Shown here piece by piece: positions 32,078-40,515 of a DNA stretch of 42,169 bases; positions within the stretch are counted from its first letter, which is position 1, and the number at the start of each line of letters is the position of its first letter. This stretch comes from Pseudomonadota bacterium (GTDB lineage: Bacteria > Pseudomonadota > Alphaproteobacteria > Sphingomonadales > Sphingomonadaceae). Location: contig JAEZCZ010000044.1 in the NCBI GenBank assembly GCA_023433305.1, forward strand, positions 1 to 42,169, read 5' to 3'. A program made the position numbers and the translations under genes. A model generated the notes under the pieces. That model was not told the DNA's origin. It did no database searches and saw nothing but the letters and a program-made list of their open reading frames with translations.

Positions 32078-33307
32078 TCAGTCCGAAGAATGGGTATGCC
32101 GGTCGACCGCGGAGGTCAACGCCACGTCCATGGTCACGTTGCCCAGCGTGCGCATGATGTCGGGGATCATCTCCACGGCAATGAGCAGCGCGAGGGTCTC
32201 GATGGGGACGCCCATCACGATGGCGATCGGACCGATCGAGGCGATGAAGCTGATCGAGCTCGGCAGCGACACCGAACCGATCGTGGTCAGCAGCGCGACG
32301 CCGGCTCCCGCGGCGATAGTGGCAGGTCCCAACTCGATGCCGCTCAGCTTGGCGACATAGATCGCCACGCCGAGGTTCATGGCCGGGCTGGTGGCGCGGA
32401 ACACCGTGACCGCGAGCGGCAGCACGAAGTCGGCCGTCGTTTCGCGCACGCGCAGCAACCTGCAAGATTGGAGCATCGCCGGAAGGCTGGCGAGCGAGCT
32501 CTGCGTCGAGATCGCGACGGCCTGCGAGGGCAGCAGCGCACGTGCGAACGCCACCAGATCGTGCCGCCCCCCGAGCACGCCCAGGCCATACCCCGCCAGC
32601 ATCACCGCGAACCCCAGCGCCGAAACGACCAGGATATAGTGCCCGAGCGCGGTGAAGGCGCCCCCGCCGCTGTCCAGCCCGACCCCGAGCGCCAGTGCGA
32701 AGACCCCCAACGGCGCGACCCACAGCACCCAGCCGATGATCAGCAGCATCGTTTCGCCGAGCGCCTCGAAGAAGCGCACGAGCAGGTCGCGCTTGTCCTC
32801 GGGCAGCCGCGCCAGCGCCGCTCCGAACAACGCGAAGAAGATGATCAGCGGCAGCATCGCCGTCTCGGCCGCGGCGGCGACGACGTTCGAGGAAACCAGC
32901 GATTCGAAGAACGCGCCGATCCCGGGCACTTCCTGCGGCTCCCCGCTCGTCCTCGCCAGCGCTTGCGCCTCGCGCCCGGGTATCGGGAAGGCTTCGAGGA
33001 GCGGCGGCATCGCCACGGCGGCGAAAGCGGTGCCGGCCGCGAGGATCGCCAGGATCGACAACAGCGTCCGGCGCGCCATCGCTCCGGCGCGAGCCGTCGC
33101 CACCATCCGCACGATCCCCGTGACCAGCAAGGCGGCGACGAGCGGCACGATCGTCATCTGCAGGCCGCGCAGCCAGATCGTCCCGACCGGGGCGGCCACC
33201 GCGCCCACCGTCTCTGCCGCCGTCGTGCCGGACAGAGCCCAACCGATCGCGAGCCCTGCGAGCAAGGCGGCGAACGTCCAGCCGGCAGGCATTTTGATCT
33301 GCGTCAC
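32078..33307 (-). CDS. Dicarboxylate/amino acid:cation symporter (DAACS family)
   Basis: 409 aa inner-membrane transporter of the GltP/DctA fold. The first re-entrant hairpin has AISTQSSLASLP, and TM7 carries ATSPAMNLGVAIY in place of the usual NMDG motif. The second hairpin has TIGSVSLPSSISF. Loss of the NMDG pattern suggests a changed substrate or coupling. The start is GTG at 33307 (ATG 33292 possible; neither has a strong Shine-Dalgarno). Divergent from glmM with a 51-nt gap. Confidence 0.86.
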   Translation of the reverse strand: MTQIKMPAGWTFAALLAGLAIGWALSGTTAAETVGAVAAPVGTIWLRGLQMTIVPLVAALLVTGIVRMVATARAGAMARRTLLSILAILAAGTAFAAVAMPPLLEAFPIPGREAQALARTSGEPQEVPGIGAFFESLVSSNVVAAAAETAMLPLIIFFALFGAALARLPEDKRDLLVRFFEALGETMLLIIGWVLWVAPLGVFALALGVGLDSGGGAFTALGHYILVVSALGFAVMLAGYGLGVLGGRHDLVAFARALLPSQAVAISTQSSLASLPAMLQSCRLLRVRETTADFVLPLAVTVFRATSPAMNLGVAIYVAKLSGIELGPATIAAGAGVALLTTIGSVSLPSSISFIASIGPIAIVMGVPIETLALLIAVEMIPDIMRTLGNVTMDVALTSAVDRHTHSSD

Positions 33308-33358
33308 TGCCTACGTGACATTGCAGCCGCAGCGCGGCATGGCAATCGGCAGGAGACT

Positions 33359-34708
33359 ATGAGGGCCCGGATGGGACGCAAGTATTTCGGAACCGACGGC
33401 ATTCGCGGCCGCGCCAACCACGGCGTGCTCGATGCCGCCACGGCGATGAAGGTCGGCCAGGCCGCGGGCCGCCATTTCCTTCGCGGAACGCACAAGCACC
33501 GCATCATCATCGGCAAGGACACGCGGCTTTCGGGCTACATGATGGAAACCGCGCTCGTTGCCGGGTTTACCAGCGTGGGCATGGACGTGATCATGACCGG
33601 GCCGCTGCCGACGCCGGCGATCGCGCTGCTTACCCGCGAGATGCGCGCGGACCTCGGCGTGATGATCTCGGCCAGCCACAATCCCTACCAGGACAACGGC
33701 ATCAAGCTGTTCGGCCCCGACGGCTTCAAGCTCTCCGACGAGGACGAGGAAGCGATCGAGCGGGCGATGGAGGGCCATATCCCCCTCGCCTGCGACGGCG
33801 ACATCGGCCGAGCCCGACGGATCGAGAGCGCGCGCGGCCGCTATATCCACTCGGTCAAGAAGTCGATTCCCGACGACGTGCGGTTCGACTCGCTCAAGGT
33901 CGTGGTCGATTGCGCGCACGGCGCGGCTTACGAGGTCACGCCGACGGCGATCTGGGAGCTCGGAGCGAAGGTGATCACGCTCGGAGTGAATCCCAACGGA
34001 CTGAACATCAACGACGGTGTCGGATCGACGTCACTCGACGCCATCAAGGCCAAGGTAGTCGAGGAAGGCGCGGACATCGGTCTCGCGCTGGACGGAGACG
34101 CGGACCGCCTGATCGTGATCGACGAGAAGGGCCAGACGGTCGACGGCGATCAGATCATGGCCCTGATCGCCGGCTGCATGGCGGACCAGGGCCTGCTCAA
34201 GGGCGGCGGGATCGTCGCCACGGTGATGTCGAACCTCGGGCTCGAGCGATACCTCGACGGGCGCGGCCTGCGGCTCGTGCGCGCCAAGGTCGGCGACCGC
34301 TATGTGCTCGAGGCGATGCGCGCCGGCGGCTACAACCTCGGCGGCGAGCAATCGGGCCACATGATCCTGCTCGACCACGCCACCACCGGAGATGGCACGA
34401 TCGCCGCACTGCAGGTGCTCGCGGCGCTGGTCCGCTCGGGCAAGCGTGCCAGCGAGCTGCTGCACCAGTTCGACCCCGTGCCGCAGGTGCTCAAGAACGT
34501 GGTCTATGCCGACGGCGACCCCCTAGCACAGCCGACCGTCCAGCAAGCGATTGCCGAAGGCGAAACGGCGCTGTCCGGTCGCGGCCGGTTAGTCATCCGC
34601 AAGTCCGGCACCGAGCCGAAGATTCGAGTGATGGCGGAAGGCGACAATGCCGCTCAGGTCGAGCAGGTGGTGGACAGCATCTGCGAGGCAGTGAGGAACG
34701 CGGCATGA
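33359..34708 (+). CDS. glmM: Phosphoglucosamine mutase
   Basis: 449 aa from ATG 33359, or 445 from ATG 33371 (the E. coli length); AGGAG is only 3 nt before the first ATG. Interconverts glucosamine 6- and 1-phosphate for UDP-GlcNAc and cell-wall synthesis. KYFGTDGIRG opens the protein. The phospho-serine lies in ISASHNP, the magnesium loop in DGDADR, and the phosphate loop in SGTEPKIRVM. It heads an operon with the DUF1272 gene and thiD, with ATGA overlaps at both joints. Confidence 0.95.
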   Translation: MRARMGRKYFGTDGIRGRANHGVLDAATAMKVGQAAGRHFLRGTHKHRIIIGKDTRLSGYMMETALVAGFTSVGMDVIMTGPLPTPAIALLTREMRADLGVMISASHNPYQDNGIKLFGPDGFKLSDEDEEAIERAMEGHIPLACDGDIGRARRIESARGRYIHSVKKSIPDDVRFDSLKVVVDCAHGAAYEVTPTAIWELGAKVITLGVNPNGLNINDGVGSTSLDAIKAKVVEEGADIGLALDGDADRLIVIDEKGQTVDGDQIMALIAGCMADQGLLKGGGIVATVMSNLGLERYLDGRGLRLVRAKVGDRYVLEAMRAGGYNLGGEQSGHMILLDHATTGDGTIAALQVLAALVRSGKRASELLHQFDPVPQVLKNVVYADGDPLAQPTVQQAIAEGETALSGRGRLVIRKSGTEPKIRVMAEGDNAAQVEQVVDSICEAVRNAA

Positions 34709-34935
34709 GCTTGGAGATGCGGCCTGACTGCGAACGTTGTGGCGTCGACCTGCCGGCTCATTCCGCCGGTGCCTTCATCTGCAGCTTCGAATGCACCTTC
34801 TGCGCGCCCTGCACCGAGGCGCTCGACGACACCTGCCCGAACTGCGGCGGCGAACTGGTCGATCGGCCGACGCGGGCCAAGCGCCTGCTCGAGAAGCATC
34901 CGCCTTCGACCGAGAGGCGTTACAAGGGCGAATGA
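34705..34935 (+). CDS. DUF1272 Cys-rich small protein
   Basis: 76 aa. Seven cysteines in pairs (CERC, CSFEC, CAPC, CPNC) suggest one or two zinc sites of ribbon or knuckle type. This is the DUF1272 (PF06906) pattern. No function is known. It is held between glmM and thiD by ATGA overlaps on both sides, so it is certainly translated with them. Charged C-terminal tail. Confidence 0.88.
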   Translation: MSLEMRPDCERCGVDLPAHSAGAFICSFECTFCAPCTEALDDTCPNCGGELVDRPTRAKRLLEKHPPSTERRYKGE

Positions 34936-35681
34936 GCCCTCCTCCGCGCATCCTCGTCATCGCCGGCTCCGACAGCTCGGGCGGCGCCGGCATCCAGGCC
35001 GACATCAAGACGATCACGATGCTCGGCGGCTACGCCATGACCGCGATCACCGCGGTCACCGCTCAGAACACGCTCGGAGTCACCGCCGTCGAGGCGCTCT
35101 CGCCCGAGATGGTCGGCGCGCAGATCGACGCCTGCCTGTCAGACATCGGTGCCGACGCGGTGAAGATCGGCATGCTCGGCTCGCCGCAGATCGCCCATGT
35201 CGTCGCCGACCGGCTTGAGAACCTCGATTTGCCGATCGTGTTCGATCCCGTCATGGTCGCGACGAGCGGCGCAGTCCTGGCGGATGAAGCCACCGTGGCA
35301 GCGTTCGAGCGGTTGATGCGGATCGCCAGGCTCACCACCCCGAACGTACCCGAGCTAGCAGCGCTCGGCGGCCGCGACGCCATGGCGGCTCGCGGGATTG
35401 TCTATCTTGCCAAGGGTGGCGATGCCGAAGGGCCGATCGTCGAGGACGTCCTGGTCCGGCCGGGCTCGGAGCACATCATCTGGCGCTCCGACCGGATCGT
35501 GACCCGCCACAGCCATGGCACCGGCTGCACGCTCGCCAGCGCCATCGCCACCTGGCTGGGCCACGGCGCTGCGCTTGACGAAGCGGTCGCGCAAGCGCGC
35601 AAGTTCGTCCACGCCGCGCTCCTCGCCGCGCCGGGCTTCGGCGCCGGGAACGGCCCGATGGGGCACCAGGCGGTGCGTTAG
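34932..35681 (+). CDS. thiD: Hydroxymethylpyrimidine/phosphomethylpyrimidine kinase
   Basis: 249 aa ribokinase-fold kinase that phosphorylates HMP and HMP-phosphate for thiamine synthesis. IAGSDSSGGAGIQADIKT is the N-terminal motif, FDPVMVATSG lies mid-protein, and HGTGCTLASAIA carries the catalytic site. The ATG overlaps the DUF1272 stop. No thiamine riboswitch can precede it, since it is internal to the operon. Confidence 0.95.
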   Translation: MSPPPRILVIAGSDSSGGAGIQADIKTITMLGGYAMTAITAVTAQNTLGVTAVEALSPEMVGAQIDACLSDIGADAVKIGMLGSPQIAHVVADRLENLDLPIVFDPVMVATSGAVLADEATVAAFERLMRIARLTTPNVPELAALGGRDAMAARGIVYLAKGGDAEGPIVEDVLVRPGSEHIIWRSDRIVTRHSHGTGCTLASAIATWLGHGAALDEAVAQARKFVHAALLAAPGFGAGNGPMGHQAVR

Positions 35682-35694
35682 CGCAAGGCGCAGG

Positions 35695-36591
35695 CTAGCG
35701 GTCGATCTTGTAGAACTCGGCGATGTGGCCCCAGGCCTCTTCCGCCGTCTCGCACCAGGTGATGAGTTCGAGGTCTTCGGGCGAGATCGTGCCCTCGCGC
35801 GCCAGCGCGCCGAAATCGATCACGCGGGTCCAGAACTCTTTGCCGAACAGCAGCACCGGGATCGGCTTCATCTTGCCGGTCTGAATCAGGGTCAGGAGCT
35901 CGAACATCTCGTCGAACGTCCCGAACCCGCCCGGGAACACCGCCACCGCCCGCGCGCGCATCAGGAAGTGCATCTTGCGCAGTGCGAAGTAGTGAAACTG
36001 GAACGAGAGGTAAGGCGTAACGTAAGGGTTCGGCGCCTGCTCGTGCGGCAAGACGATGTTGAGCCCGATCGATTCGGCGCCCGCATCGGAAGCGCCGCGG
36101 TTGGCAGCCTCCATGATCGAAGGCCCACCGCCCGAGCAGACCACGAACTGCCGCATCCCATTCTCGATGATCGCCATCTCGCTGACGAGCCGCGCCAGCT
36201 TGTAGGCCTCGCCGTAGTACTTGGCCTTGTCGGCCAGACGCTCGACCACGAGCCGCTGGTCGACGGGCAGGTCCTTCGCGCCTTCCAGCGCCACCTCGAC
36301 GGATTCTGGCGGGGGAATGCGCGCCGATCCATACATGACCAGCATCGACCCGACACGCGCCTCGTCGAGCAGCATCTCGGGCTTGAGAAGCTCGAGCTGG
36401 AAGCGCACCGGGCGGAGTTCCTCGCGCAAGAGGAAATCTGTATCGCGGAACGCCAATCGGTATGCCGGGTGGCGGGTTTGCGGGGTGTCGGTCGGCGCCG
36501 ATTCGGCGAAGCCGGCTTCCTGCTCCGCACCATAGAACTTGCGCTTGTCGATCTCGCGGTCGGCGTCGTCAATCTTCTCGATATCGCTCAC
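35695..36591 (-). CDS. LOG-family Rossmann-fold protein (TIGR00730-like)
   Basis: 298 aa, longer than the roughly 190-aa cytokinin-activating LOG enzymes because of about 90 extra N-terminal residues. The signatures SGGGPSIMEAANRGA and PGGFGTFDE are intact. LOG proteins cleave nucleoside 5'-monophosphates to base and ribose phosphate; bacterial long forms are often AMP nucleosidases or unassigned. The start is GTG at 36591 with GGAGAG in front. Convergent with thiD. Confidence 0.86.
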   Translation of the reverse strand: MSDIEKIDDADREIDKRKFYGAEQEAGFAESAPTDTPQTRHPAYRLAFRDTDFLLREELRPVRFQLELLKPEMLLDEARVGSMLVMYGSARIPPPESVEVALEGAKDLPVDQRLVVERLADKAKYYGEAYKLARLVSEMAIIENGMRQFVVCSGGGPSIMEAANRGASDAGAESIGLNIVLPHEQAPNPYVTPYLSFQFHYFALRKMHFLMRARAVAVFPGGFGTFDEMFELLTLIQTGKMKPIPVLLFGKEFWTRVIDFGALAREGTISPEDLELITWCETAEEAWGHIAEFYKIDR

Positions 36592-36661
36592 GCATCTCTC
36601 CAAGCGCCCCAGCCGCCACCTAGGGCCTGGAGGCACCGATGAAAAGGCGATGGCCGGAAGG

Positions 36662-36735
36662 TGGATGCCCCGCGAGGATTCGAACCTCGATAAACGGAGT
36701 CAGAGTCCGTTGTCTTACCATTAGACGACGGGGCA
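36662..36735 (-). tRNA. tRNA-Gln (anticodon CUG)
   Basis: Folds as a 74-nt tRNA with the CCA encoded (36662-36664). The acceptor stem is TGCCCCG with CGGGGCA. The D-arm is GTCTAATGGTAAGAC, the anticodon loop CTCTGAC with CTG at the anticodon, and the T-arm CGAGGTTCGAATCCTCG. It decodes CAG. Confidence 0.95.
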
Positions 36736-36748
36736 ATGCGGAGCGGCG

Positions 36749-36776
36749 CTCTAGATAGCCCCGCGCCCCGCGTCAA
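36749..36776 (-). promoter_or_regulatory. Candidate promoter of tRNA-Gln
   Basis: On the minus strand TTGACG (36776-36771), a 16-nt spacer and CTAGAG (36754-36749) end 13 nt before the tRNA. The same -10 with 16-nt spacing is found before the cytochrome c gene. No clear site is seen in the rest of the gap to 36877. Confidence 0.5.
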
Positions 36777-36877
36777 GCAGCGAACCGGTGCGAACTTGCC
36801 GCAGCGAGCGGCTTTCGCTAGCTTGACGCCAGGTTCCGCCTTGATGCGGGTGAAACGAATAGAAAGTCTTTGATACG

Positions 36878-38077
36878 ATGGCGGATTTCAGTCCGCCGGG
36901 CGAGCGGCGGAGTGCCGCGGGATCGAAAGCCGGACAATCAGGGCCGGTTCTGTCCCAGCCGATCCACTCCGCTCCAGCCGGCGACAGGCGGCCCAATGGC
37001 GCGTCATCCGATCGATCCTCGCGTCCGTCGCCGGCCGGCACGGCGCACCCCGCCGCGAGACAGGCCTATGCGGCGATCGACCTCGGCACGAACAACTGCC
37101 GGCTGCTCATCGCCCGCCCGGCAGAGGCCAATTTCGTGGTCATTGATGCCTTCAGCCGGGTCGTGCGCCTCGGTGAAGGCCTGGCGAGCAACGGCGCGCT
37201 GAGCCAGGCGGCGATGGACCGCACCGTCGGGGCGCTCAAGATCTGCGCCGACAAGCTGCGGCGGCGCAATGTCCGCCTCGCCCGATCGGTGGCCACCGAG
37301 GCCTGCCGCCGCGCCAGCAACGGCGCCGAATTCATCGAGCGCGTCAAGCGCGAGACGGGCATCCGGCTCGACGTGATCTCTGCGCAGGAGGAAGCGCGCC
37401 TGGCCGTGCTCGGCTGTCACATCCTGCTCGAGGACGGAATCGGGCCCGCGGTTATCTTCGACATCGGCGGCGGCTCCACCGAGCTCGTCCTGATCGAGCC
37501 GGGAGCCCCCGTGCCGCGCATCCTCGACTGGCACAGCGTGCCGTGGGGCGTCGTCTCGCTGACCGAGACGGTGCGCGGCAAGGCGGGCAGCATCGACGAG
37601 GGCGACAGGGCTGCACGGCTTGCTCGCTACGCCGAGATGCGCCGCCTGGTGGCGGAGAGCTTCGCGGAGTTCGCCGAGCGCATCGCCCCGCGACGCGATC
37701 CCGATCTGCGGCTGCTCGGCACGAGCGGCACCGTCACGACGCTCGCGAGCGTCCACCTCGACCTGCCGCAATATGACCGCAAGGCTGTCGATGGATTGAT
37801 CGTACCGTCGAGTTCGATGCGCGACATCGCCGAACGGTTATCGGGCATGTCGCCGGAAGAGCGGCGGCAATTGCCGTGCATCGGCAACGAACGCGCCGAT
37901 CTGGTCGTGGCGGGCTGCGCGATCCTCGAGACTATTCTCGATCTGTGGCCCGCGCCGCGGCTCGGTGTGGCCGATCGGGGAATTCGCGAAGGCATCCTGC
38001 GCGGCCTGATGACGGCCGACGCCGAGGGATACGCCGCGCAGGCCGCGCTACGGCGCCTGAAGCACGCCGCCGAATGA
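36878..38077 (+). CDS. Ppx/GppA family phosphatase
   Basis: 399 aa. An actin-fold exopolyphosphatase/guanosine pentaphosphatase: AIDLGTNNCRLLI (first phosphate loop), VATEACRRASNG, DIGGGSTELVLIE (second loop), LLGTSGTVTTLAS and ADRGIREGILRGL. A low-complexity, Ser/Pro/Arg-rich leader of about 60 residues precedes the fold and may be partly untranslated, though no better internal start is obvious. It degrades polyphosphate or pppGpp; which one cannot be told. Overlaps rlmE as ATGA. Confidence 0.9.
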   Translation: MADFSPPGERRSAAGSKAGQSGPVLSQPIHSAPAGDRRPNGASSDRSSRPSPAGTAHPAARQAYAAIDLGTNNCRLLIARPAEANFVVIDAFSRVVRLGEGLASNGALSQAAMDRTVGALKICADKLRRRNVRLARSVATEACRRASNGAEFIERVKRETGIRLDVISAQEEARLAVLGCHILLEDGIGPAVIFDIGGGSTELVLIEPGAPVPRILDWHSVPWGVVSLTETVRGKAGSIDEGDRAARLARYAEMRRLVAESFAEFAERIAPRRDPDLRLLGTSGTVTTLASVHLDLPQYDRKAVDGLIVPSSSMRDIAERLSGMSPEERRQLPCIGNERADLVVAGCAILETILDLWPAPRLGVADRGIREGILRGLMTADAEGYAAQAALRRLKHAAE

Positions 38078-38739
38078 GCCGTTCGGGAAAGGATGCGGAC
38101 CGGCGCGTCCGGACCGCGCGCGGCCGCACGGCGTCCTCGACGCGCTGGCTCGAGCGCCAGCTCAACGATCCTTACGTCAGGCAGGCCAAGGCCGAAGGCT
38201 ATCGCAGCCGCGCGGCGTACAAGCTCCTTGAGCTCGACGAGCGCTTCGGACTGCTCAAAGGGGTCAAGCGCGTCGTCGATCTCGGTATCGCCCCCGGCGG
38301 CTGGAGCCAGGTGGTGCGCAAGCGAGTGCCGAACGCTGCGGTCGTCGGGATCGACTTGCTCGAGACGGAGCCGCTCGAAGGCGTGACCATCCTGCAGATG
38401 GACTTCATGGCCGACGCAGCGCCCGGCCTGCTCGAAGCCGCGCTCGACGGCCCACCAGACCTCGTCCTGTCCGACATGGCCGCCAACACCGTCGGCCATA
38501 AACAGACCGACCACTTGCGGACGATGGGGCTGGTCGAGGCCGCCGCGCACTTCGCAATCCAGGTGCTCGACTCGGGCGGCGCGTTCGTCGCCAAAGTGCT
38601 AGCGGGCGGAACCGACGCCGAGCTTCTGGCGCTGCTCAAGCAGCACTTCCGGACCGTGAAACACGCGAAACCGCCGGCGAGCCGCAAGGGCTCGTCGGAG
38701 TGGTATGTCGTTGCTCAGGGGTTCAAGGGGCGGGACTAA
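38074..38739 (+). CDS. rlmE: 23S rRNA (uridine-2'-O)-methyltransferase
   Basis: 221 aa RrmJ/FtsJ SAM-dependent enzyme that methylates the 2'-O of U2552 (E. coli numbering) in 23S rRNA. The catalytic tetrad K50 (AAYKLLEL), D134 (LSDMAAN), K174 (FVAKVL) and E209 (SSEWYVV) is complete. The SAM site is DLGIAPGGWSQV. A basic N-terminal tail may bind rRNA. Cotranslated with the Ppx/GppA gene. Confidence 0.95.
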   Translation: MSRSGKDADRRVRTARGRTASSTRWLERQLNDPYVRQAKAEGYRSRAAYKLLELDERFGLLKGVKRVVDLGIAPGGWSQVVRKRVPNAAVVGIDLLETEPLEGVTILQMDFMADAAPGLLEAALDGPPDLVLSDMAANTVGHKQTDHLRTMGLVEAAAHFAIQVLDSGGAFVAKVLAGGTDAELLALLKQHFRTVKHAKPPASRKGSSEWYVVAQGFKGRD

Positions 38740-38758
38740 CCAGTCCCGCGACCTTGTC

Positions 38759-39439
38759 TCAGTTGCTGCCCGGCTGCGCCGCGGACGGCGTGTCTTCCTC
38801 GGGCTGCTCGGCGGCGACAGCGCCGGCCGCTTCCTGACCTGCTTCGTCGGCAGGACCCGCAGCCGCGTCGGCACCCTCGGCACCCTCGGCAGCTTCCGCG
38901 GGCTCTTCGGCGGGCGGCGCCGGCAGTTCCGGACCGCCGCCGTTCTCGCGCAGGTACAGCATCAGGTTGGCACGGTCCTCGGGGTTGCCGAGGCCCGCGA
39001 AGCTCATCTTGGTGCCCGGGACCATGCCCTTGGGGCTCTTCAGCCAGGCGTCCATGACCTCGTAGGTCCAGTTGCCGCCGAAAGCGGCCAGGTCGCCCGA
39101 ATAGGCGAAGCCGGCGGCGTGCTTGCCGATCGGCTGGCCGAGGATGCCGTAGATGTTCGGGCCGATGCCGTTGGCGCCGCCCTGTTCGATCGTGTGGCAT
39201 GAGGTGCACTTGGCGAAGACCGACTCGCCCTTGGCCGGATCGCCGGTCGCGAGCAGCGCCGCGAGCGAAGGTCCCTCGTCGGCGCCTTCTTCGGCCACGC
39301 CCTCGATCGGATAGCCCATCACTTCCGGGCGATGAGGCTTGTCACCGCCGAAATACATGCCGCTCACGATGGAAAGGCCAAGGGCAATGATGCCGGCGAA
39401 GAGGATCCAGCCGGCGATGGTGTTGAAGCGATCGGTCAT
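38759..39439 (-). CDS. Membrane-anchored class I cytochrome c
   Basis: 226 aa. One N-terminal helix (about 10-30) anchors it. The haem motif CTSCH with GIGPNIYGILGQ and distal Met in GTKMSFAGL form a single class I domain in the periplasm. The last 55 residues are Ala/Glu/Pro-rich and acidic. It resembles the anchored c552/CycM cytochromes that carry electrons to terminal oxidases. A -35/-10 pair lies at 39477-39504; no clear Shine-Dalgarno is seen. Confidence 0.9.
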   Translation of the reverse strand: MTDRFNTIAGWILFAGIIALGLSIVSGMYFGGDKPHRPEVMGYPIEGVAEEGADEGPSLAALLATGDPAKGESVFAKCTSCHTIEQGGANGIGPNIYGILGQPIGKHAAGFAYSGDLAAFGGNWTYEVMDAWLKSPKGMVPGTKMSFAGLGNPEDRANLMLYLRENGGGPELPAPPAEEPAEAAEGAEGADAAAGPADEAGQEAAGAVAAEQPEEDTPSAAQPGSN

Positions 39440-39476
39440 CGAAGGATTTTCTGCCAGGTCTTCGGGTTTGCCAGCG

Positions 39477-39504
39477 CTCTAGTGTCGAGGGGTGGCCCGC
39501 GCAA
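39477..39504 (-). promoter_or_regulatory. Candidate promoter of the cytochrome c gene
   Basis: TTGCGC (39504-39499), a 16-nt spacer and CTAGAG (39482-39477) on the minus strand, 37 nt before the ATG. The -10 is the same as that proposed for tRNA-Gln. Confidence 0.45.
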
Positions 39505-39555
39505 GTCCGATAGTCACTTGTCCCTCGCCTGCCGCCCGGTTACGCGCAGCGCCCC

Positions 39556-40449
39556 ATGGACAGCTTCCCCACTCCCGCCCTCGCGCTGGTCGAACAGATG
39601 CGCGCCGCCGCTGCTGCCGCGCCGTCGCGGGCGGTCGCTTTCCAGGGCGCACCGGGGGCGAACTCGCACCGCGCCGCGCTCGAATGGTCGGCCGATGCCC
39701 TGCCTCTGCCGTGCTTCGCCTTCGAGGATGCGCTCGACGCTGTCAGTTCGGGCAAGGCCGGAAGCGCGATCATCCCGATCGAGAATTCGCAGCACGGCCG
39801 GGTGGCGGACATCCATTTCCTGCTGCCCGACAGCGGGCTTTCCATCGTCGGCGAATACTTCCTGCCGATCAGCTACGCGCTGATGGCGCTCGGCCCGGGT
39901 CCTTTCAGCGCCGCCTACAGCCATCCGCAGGCGCTGGGGCAGTGCCGGCGCTACTTGCGCGAGCGGAACATCGTGCCGATGGCCTATGCGGATACGGCGG
40001 GGGCGGCGGCGTTGGTGAAGGAGATGAACGACCCGCATATCTGCGCGATCGCGCCGGCCCTGGCCGCGGAACTCTACGATCTGCGCGTCGTCGCGGACGA
40101 GATCGAGGACGCCCACGACAACACCACGCGCTTCGTCATCCTTGCCAATGAAGCGCTCGATCCGGCCCTGTTCGAGGGCGAAACAGCGATGACGACGTTC
40201 GTCTTCGAGGTGAAGAACGTTCCCGCCGCGCTCTACAAGGCGATGGGCGGTTTCGCGACCAACGGCGTCAACATGACCAAGCTCGAATCGTACCAGCAAG
40301 GCGCGAGCTTTTCGGCGACGATGTTCTACGCCGACATCGTCGGCGCTCCCGGCGACCCGGCCGTCGACCGCGCGCTCGAGGAGCTGGCGTTCCATTGCAA
40401 GGAGCTGCGCATGCTCGGAACCTACCGCCAAGCGCGCCCCAGAGGCTAA
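39556..40449 (+). CDS. pheA: Prephenate dehydratase
   Basis: 297 aa. Converts prephenate to phenylpyruvate for phenylalanine synthesis. VAFQGAPGANSH, IPIENSQHGRV and the catalytic NTTRF are present. A C-terminal ACT domain (about 205-290, with GVNMTKLES) gives feedback control by phenylalanine. There is no chorismate mutase domain, so it is the monofunctional alphaproteobacterial form. Confidence 0.94.
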   Translation: MDSFPTPALALVEQMRAAAAAAPSRAVAFQGAPGANSHRAALEWSADALPLPCFAFEDALDAVSSGKAGSAIIPIENSQHGRVADIHFLLPDSGLSIVGEYFLPISYALMALGPGPFSAAYSHPQALGQCRRYLRERNIVPMAYADTAGAAALVKEMNDPHICAIAPALAAELYDLRVVADEIEDAHDNTTRFVILANEALDPALFEGETAMTTFVFEVKNVPAALYKAMGGFATNGVNMTKLESYQQGASFSATMFYADIVGAPGDPAVDRALEELAFHCKELRMLGTYRQARPRG

Positions 40450-40515
40450 CGCCGCTCGCTTGCGCGCTCGCGCGGCCCATGCCACCAATCGCGGGTGACG
40501 ACGGGGACGGGGGAA

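Noticed and set aside
31991..33358. A long N-terminal extension of glmM antisense to the symporter
   Set aside because: Family start is MGRKYFGTDGIRG-like. The extension is low-complexity and lies opposite a clear DAACS gene.
34900..34932. Thiamine (TPP) riboswitch before thiD
   Set aside because: The thiD start is inside the upstream stop codon and the preceding bases are coding. There is no leader to hold one.
36841..36877. Sigma-70-like promoter for the Ppx/GppA gene (TTGACG at 36823)
   Set aside because: No AT-rich -10 is found at a 15-19 nt distance; the match is only a half-site.
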